From Poindextera sp041691315 (lineage in GTDB: Bacteria > Pseudomonadota > Alphaproteobacteria > Caulobacterales > Caulobacteraceae): DNA of 64,000 bases. The stretch is from NCBI GenBank assembly GCA_041691315.1, contig JBEPUW010000008.1, forward strand, positions 1 through 64,000, read 5' to 3'. Positions 59,603 through 64,000 of this stretch are shown here, one piece after another. Positions within the stretch are counted from its first letter, which is position 1; each line of letters opens with the position of its first letter. The notes below the pieces were generated by a model. The model was not told where the DNA came from. It saw only the letters and a list, made by a program, of their open reading frames with translations, and did not search any database. A program made the position numbers and the translations under genes.

Positions 59603-60595
59603 GTGTCCCTGAGAACCATTGTCCAGACCCTTGGCGGCGAGCTCTACGACCGGGGCCTGCGGGCCAATATTCCGGCGCCGGGCCACAGCGCCGCCGACCG
59701 GTCGGTCTCGCTGCTGCTCGAGGGCGGCCGGATCGTCGTCCACACCTTCGGCGACAGCGACTGGCGCGCGGTGCTGGATCACCTGCGCGCCCACCAGCTG
59801 ATCGACGCGGCCAATGCGCCGAGCTCGCTGGGAGCGGCGCGCGAGGCCGTGGCCCGGGGGTCGGTCGTCTCCCGGCCCGAGCGCCTGGACGCGGCGCTGC
59901 GGCTCTGGGACGGCGCGCGCCCGGTCCGGCGCACGATCTCCGAGCGCCATTGCCGGCTGCGCGGGATCCTCCGCGACCTGCCGGACGGCGAGGTGCTGCG
60001 CCACAACGCCGAGGCGCCGGTCTCGGCCTACCGCCGGACCCGGCATCATCGCCCTGCCCTGCTGGCCGCGATCCGCGACGCCGAGGGCCGCTTCACCGCG
60101 GTCGAGGTGACCTACCTCTTACCGAACGGCCGCCGCGCCGAGGACCTGCGTCTGCCCCGCAAGACCATCGGTCTGGCCCCTGGCGGCTGCGCCGTGCGGC
60201 TGGATTCGGCCGCTGAGGCGATGCTGGTGGCCGAGGGGGTGTTCACCACCCTGTCGGCCAGCGAACGGTTCGGCCTGCCAGGCTGGGCGCTGATGTCGAC
60301 CCGGAACCTGCGCGTCTGGTCGGCTCCGGCCGGGGTGCGCTCGGTGCTGATCGCCGATCGCGGGGCGGACGGCGAGGCCTCGGCGGCGACCTTGAGAGCT
60401 CGGCTGGCGGCGAAGGGGGTCGCGGCGACGATCGCCCTGCCGCCCTCCCCGTTCGGGGACTGGAACGAGTGGGCCCTGGCGTCCGGCGCCGGCGGATCGG
60501 CCAGGGCCGGGAGGGGGGAGGAAGGGCGGGGGTTGGGTGCGCCCAGGGGCAGGATGACCCTCGCCCAGGCGCTGGAGCCTGACCCCGATGACTGA
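59603..60595 (+). CDS. Toprim-domain (primase-like) protein
   Basis: 330 aa from the GTG at 59603, 6 bases after GGAGG; the frame extends to 59375 without a start site. A zinc-finger-less N-terminal region comes first. The Toprim domain has VAEGVFTTLSA with E211 and VLIADRGADGEAS with D252 and D256. Such proteins are common in conjugative elements and may prime replication. It overlaps the ParB-like gene by 8 bases. Confidence 0.85.
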   Translation: MSLRTIVQTLGGELYDRGLRANIPAPGHSAADRSVSLLLEGGRIVVHTFGDSDWRAVLDHLRAHQLIDAANAPSSLGAAREAVARGSVVSRPERLDAALRLWDGARPVRRTISERHCRLRGILRDLPDGEVLRHNAEAPVSAYRRTRHHRPALLAAIRDAEGRFTAVEVTYLLPNGRRAEDLRLPRKTIGLAPGGCAVRLDSAAEAMLVAEGVFTTLSASERFGLPGWALMSTRNLRVWSAPAGVRSVLIADRGADGEASAATLRARLAAKGVAATIALPPSPFGDWNEWALASGAGGSARAGRGEEGRGLGAPRGRMTLAQALEPDPDD

Positions 60596-62575
60596 GACCC
60601 CCACCGTTTCGCCGACCCCGATGGACGAGATCATCGTCCGCCTTGGCGACCTCGGCCTCGCGCCGAGAACCTGCGTTTCCGGGAGCCGGCCGACGACGGC
60701 GTGCCGCAGCTGGCCGAAACCGTCCTGGCCGCCGGCGTGCTGATCCCGCCGATCGTGCGGACTGGTCGCAAGGGCGAGCAGCCCTTCATGGCGCTCGACG
60801 GCCGTCGCCGGCGGTTCAGCCTGCTGATCCTGCGCGACCGCGGCGACATCGACGACGACTATCCGGTCGTCTGCAAGCTGGCGGTGACGCCGGCCCAGCA
60901 GGCCGCCGCGATCCTGCTGCCCAACACCGAGCACGCCCCGGTCCACATCGCCGATGTCATCACCGCCATCGGCAAGCTGCGCAAGGCGAAGATGGACACC
61001 CGGGCCATCTCCGCCGCGCTGGGCTACGCCGACCTGGAGATCCGCCGCCTCGACGCCCTGGCCGGGGTTCATCCGAAGGTCTTGCAGGCCCTGCGTCAGG
61101 GCAAGCTGACCTTGAAGCAGGTGCGCCTGTTCGCCCGCCTGCCCGACAAGAAGCAGCAGGCCGAGATCGCCGAGACCGCGCTCCAGGGCTACTTCCAGGA
61201 CTATCAGCTGCGTCACCTGGTCGAGCGCGACCGCGCGACGGCGCAGGACGACCGGTTCGTGCTGGTCGGCATGGACCGCTACGTCGCCGCTGGAGGGCGG
61301 GTGGTCACCGACCTGTTCGGCGAGATGCCCGATTGCCTGCTCGACCCGCAGATCCTGCAGGACGCCTGGCGCGCCCGGGTCGAACCGATCGCCGAGCGGT
61401 TCAAGGCCGAGGGCCTGGCGGTCTACATCGGCCAGGACGCCGGCTACCGCGCGCCAGATGGCTACTTCCCCCTGCCCTACGTCTATCGCCCCGACCTGAC
61501 CGAGGCCCAGGCGGCGAGGCTTTCCGAGGCCAAAGCCGAGCTGGCCCGCATCGCCGGCGAGCTGCAGTCGATCGAGGCCGTGGCGGACGCGGCGCCGGCG
61601 GCCCTGGCGCCGTTGCTGGTGGCGCAGATGGCGGTCGTGGCCGCGCCGCTCACCCGCAGCCGGATCGGCGCGGTCTTGCTCTGTCCGGCGGATGGCTACG
61701 GGGTCTCGGCAACCTTCTACAGCTCCCCGATTCCGGTCGACGAACTGCCGGAAGAGGTTGAGGAGGACGACGATGAGGCGGTTGAGGCCGTCGGCCGCCA
61801 TGGCCGGGCTTCAAACGACGTCGAGGTCCCGCGCGCCGACGTCGAGGTGGAGGGCTCCAGCCACGTCTTCCATGAGACCCGCACCGATGTCGCCACGCGG
61901 GGCCTGATCCGTGACCTGGCCGACGATCCGGGCGCCGCCCTGACCGTCCTGGTGGCCCAGCTCTTCAAGCAGCTGGCCCTGCACAACTCCGGCGCTCTGG
62001 ACGAGTCGGCCGCGCAGATCGCGGCGAGCCGCTATAGCCGGGGCACGACGCCGGCGATCCCGGCCCTGGACGGCGAGGTCAGGGCGCGTCTCGACGTCCG
62101 CCGAGCCGCTTACAAGGCCTCGGGCCTTCGGCCCATCTCCTGGGTCGAGACCCTGCCGCACGGCGAGAAGATGGCGCTGATGGCGGAGCTGACCGCGCTG
62201 TCACTGAATGTCCGGGAGCAGCGGACCTCGAGCCTGCGTCACGGCGCGCGGGCCGAGGCCGCGGAGATCGCCGCGCTCTGCGGGGCCGACATCTCGGCGC
62301 ACTGGACGCCGGACCAGGCCTACCTCGCGGTCCACTCCAAGAAGCAGCTCGCCGCGCTGCTGGAGGAGATGGGCGTCGAGGACGATCGCGCCAGGACCCT
62401 GAAGAAGGACGACCTGGTCGCCTTCGTGGCCGAGGCGGCGGCCGAGCGGCAATGGTCGCCGGCGGTCCTGGCCTGGGACCGGGCCGTGGTCGAAGTCGAC
62501 GCCGAGGATGAGGCTGGCGACGGCGATGCCGGAGCGGAGGCGCTCCCGGACGTCGTCGAACCGATCGCCGCGTAA
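60588..62575 (+). CDS. ParB/RepB-like nuclease-domain protein, apparently frameshifted
   Basis: The ATG at 60588 opens a frame that encodes MDEIIVRLGDLGLAP and then goes out of phase. The expected continuation ENLRFREPADDGVPQLAETVLAAG appears in another frame and runs on to 62575 (about 660 codons in total). One base is missing near 60661-60666. The ParB N-terminal domain is followed by a helical partner-binding region (IRRLDALAGVHPKVLQALRQGKLTLKQVRLFAR), an acidic stretch and a long C-terminus. It may act in plasmid-like partition. Either a true pseudogene or a sequencing error. Confidence 0.75.
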
Positions 62576-62583
62576 GACGAATG

Positions 62584-62609
62584 GAGCCCTCGCCTTGCGG
62601 CGGGGGCTC
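62584..62609 (+). terminator. Hairpin after the ParB-like gene
   Basis: GAGCCCTCGCC-TTGC-GGCGGGGGCTC forms an 11-bp stem with one mismatch, 9 bases after the stop, followed by ttggtct without a strong T-run. It is a candidate terminator. Confidence 0.55.
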
Positions 62610-62668
62610 TTGGTCTGCGGCCGTCGTGACGAAATCCTGACCTCCTCAGAACCCAATTGGAGCGCGCC

Positions 62669-62887
62669 ATGATCGACGACCTCGAAACCTTCTTCCACAT
62701 CGCCAGCCGCCCCGCCCCGGTCGCCGGCGATCCTCAGGTCGCGGCCCTGTTGGACGGGCTGGACCTTGGTCCCGGCCGGGCCGTTCGGGAGGCCGCCGCC
62801 TTGGAGCGGGCGTCCGTCGATCCCTCGCGCTCGGCCGAGGAGCGGGGCCGGGCGCAGGCGTTCCGGGCGCGGCTGGCCCAGGGTTAG
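62669..62887 (+). CDS. Small hypothetical protein
   Basis: 72 aa from the ATG at 62669 with GGAG upstream. Acidic and helical: DDLETFFHIASRPAP, VAALLDGLDLGPGRAVREAAALERA. It lies between the ParB-like and methyltransferase genes. No family recognised. Confidence 0.6.
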   Translation: MIDDLETFFHIASRPAPVAGDPQVAALLDGLDLGPGRAVREAAALERASVDPSRSAEERGRAQAFRARLAQG

Positions 62888-62970
62888 GAGCGAAAGGCAG
62901 GGGGCGGACGGGCGAGCCCGTCGGGTCTGGAGGGAGGAGCCCTCCGCGGCGGGTGATCGGATATCCCGTC

Positions 62971-64000
62971 ATGAACGCCCTGCTGCCCCTCTTCGCCGCC
63001 ACTGGCGACGCCGCCGACCACAAGGCCGCCAACATCCTGGCCGCCGCGCGGGCCCTGATCCCGCAGCTCAATCGCTCTCGGCCGCTGGACCGCCGTCTGG
63101 TCGCCAATGTCATGACCACCAGTTTCGGGGGATCGGACACCGAGGGGGCGTGGCTGTGGCGGGACGCCTATGACGCCGTCGAAGCGGCCCGGGTGCTGCA
63201 GGTGCGCCGCCTCGCGCCCCAGGTCGGCCGGCTGGAGGACGCGCCGGCGCAGATCGTGGCCCTCCTGGCCAACCTGGCCGAGCTCAGCCTCACCCATACC
63301 CGGCGCAGCGAGGAGCAGGTCGCGCTGGACCAGTTCTCCACCCCGCCGCAGCTGGGCGCGCTGGCAGTCCTGGCCGCGCAGGTGCGGCCAGGCGACCGGG
63401 TCCTGGAGCCGTCCGCCGGCAGCGGCCTCCTGGCGATTCTGGCCGAGGCCTGCGGCGCGGAGTTGACCCTGAACGAGCTGGCCGCCGGACGCTCAGGGCT
63501 GCTGGACGGCCTGTTCCCGCTCGCGGCGCGCACGCAGCGGGACGCGCGACATCTGCGGGACGCGTTGCCCGGATCCGGCGGCTTCGCCGTCGTGCTCGCC
63601 AACCCGCCCTTCCAGCAGCTCGAGGCGCACCTGCACGCGGCGATCGACTGCCTGGCCGACGGCGGCCGGCTCTCGGCGATCGTGCCCACCCGGCTGTTCG
63701 ACGACGGACCCGCGATGCGCGCCCTGGCCGCGCGGGGTCCGATCCGGCTGCGCCTGGCCTTTCCCGCGCGCGCCTACGCCAAGCACGGGACCTCGGTCGA
63801 AACGGGCCTCTTGGTGATCGACCGTGGCGCGCCCGATGGCGAGACGCCGTCGGTCGTCGCGGCCGAGACCCTGGCGGACGCGGCGCGGGCCGCCGCCGGC
63901 GTTGCCCCCCGGCCAACCGCCCTGCCCCGCCCGTTCCGCGCGGTATCGCAGGTGGCGTTCCTGGCCCCGCGGGCCCGCGCGCTCGCCGCTCCGTCAAATC
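62971..64000 (+). CDS. N6-adenine methyltransferase region of a large methyltransferase-helicase (3' truncated by the window)
   Basis: The frame is open from the ATG at 62971 to the window edge (343 codons). The AdoMet site region is LDQFSTPPQLGALAVLAAQV (QFSTP at 121-125) with VLEPSAGSGLLAILA. The catalytic motif is NPPF at 211-214. In alphaproteobacterial conjugative elements this domain is often the N-terminus of a very large strawberry-notch-like protein with a helicase part, which would lie beyond 64000. It may modify the element's DNA against host restriction. Confidence 0.85.
   Translation, partial: MNALLPLFAATGDAADHKAANILAAARALIPQLNRSRPLDRRLVANVMTTSFGGSDTEGAWLWRDAYDAVEAARVLQVRRLAPQVGRLEDAPAQIVALLANLAELSLTHTRRSEEQVALDQFSTPPQLGALAVLAAQVRPGDRVLEPSAGSGLLAILAEACGAELTLNELAAGRSGLLDGLFPLAARTQRDARHLRDALPGSGGFAVVLANPPFQQLEAHLHAAIDCLADGGRLSAIVPTRLFDDGPAMRALAARGPIRLRLAFPARAYAKHGTSVETGLLVIDRGAPDGETPSVVAAETLADAARAAAGVAPRPTALPRPFRAVSQVAFLAPRARALAAPSN

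Noticed and set aside
60119..61801. 560-codon minus-strand frame opposite the Toprim and ParB-like genes
   Set aside because: Shadow frame; the plus-strand proteins carry clear motifs.
1..64000. CRISPR array, rRNA, transposase or integrase
   Set aside because: No regularly spaced repeats, rRNA-like sequence or recombinase motifs were found on reading the window.

Overview
The window reads as chromosome of a GC-rich alphaproteobacterium. Gene content (compact bio cluster, MacAB-type efflux, many small secreted proteins, a RepC/Trb-type conjugative element) fits Caulobacterales such as Caulobacter or Phenylobacterium. That placement is inference from gene content and codon use, since no rRNA or housekeeping marker is present. 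I saw no tRNA, rRNA, CRISPR array, transposase or integrase.

Layout. 1-1.9 kb: the end of a membrane cytochrome b / molybdopterin oxidoreductase fusion and a DUF488 protein. 2.0-6.2 kb: biotin genes, with bioB running into bioA tail to tail and bioF-bioD diverging from bioA. 6.2-7.2 kb: gene debris (a metallo-beta-lactamase-fold C-terminus and the start of an ABM-like gene whose intact relative lies at 27.5-27.9 kb). 7.2-9.1 kb: an epoxide-hydrolase-like protein divergent from a CGNR zinc-finger regulator. 9.0-12.7 kb: a leftward five-gene unit (cytochrome c', cytochrome b561, OmpR-type response regulator, histidine kinase, MerR regulator). It diverges from a MacA / MacB-ATPase / two-permease efflux operon (13.0-17.3 kb) that converges on a TolC-type outer-membrane gene. 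19-28 kb: a GNAT enzyme, a LytS/LytTR pair, YceI and a MerR protein carrying the three mercury-binding cysteines with a mer-like operator but no mer structural genes. The same stretch holds a TPR/beta-propeller secreted protein, an isochorismatase-like hydrolase and an ABM protein.

28-46 kb is accessory in character. It contains a PQQ dehydrogenase lipoprotein, acyltransferase 3, SnoaL-like and TetR cluster; a DUF2147 protein; and a CPBP protease divergent from a TetR regulator across a perfect 11-bp inverted repeat. It also has a retropepsin-like protein, an esterase lipoprotein and a membrane-anchored LytTR regulator. A 162-bp gap-free duplicated segment flanks a DUF3088 gene. Last comes an ECF42-type sigma module (YCII, sigma, SRPBCC) with two matching promoter candidates.

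46.2-64 kb is a conjugative element (ICE or integrated plasmid). A Trb/VirB-like type IV secretion operon (trbC, D, E, J, eexN-like, L, F, G, I plus small genes) is followed by two copies of a structured repeat and a RepC-like initiator with a DnaA-N-like C-terminus. A lower-GC DUF4062 cargo gene on the opposite strand, a Toprim protein, a ParB-like gene with an apparent 1-base frameshift and the start of a large methyltransferase (probably methyltransferase-helicase) complete it. trbB, traG/virD4, relaxase and integrase are not in view, so the element continues past the right edge.

Most worth following up: the mer-like operator with no mer genes, the paired ECF42 promoters, the DUF4062 cargo unit, the duplicated structured elements before repC, and the 162-bp duplicated segment.
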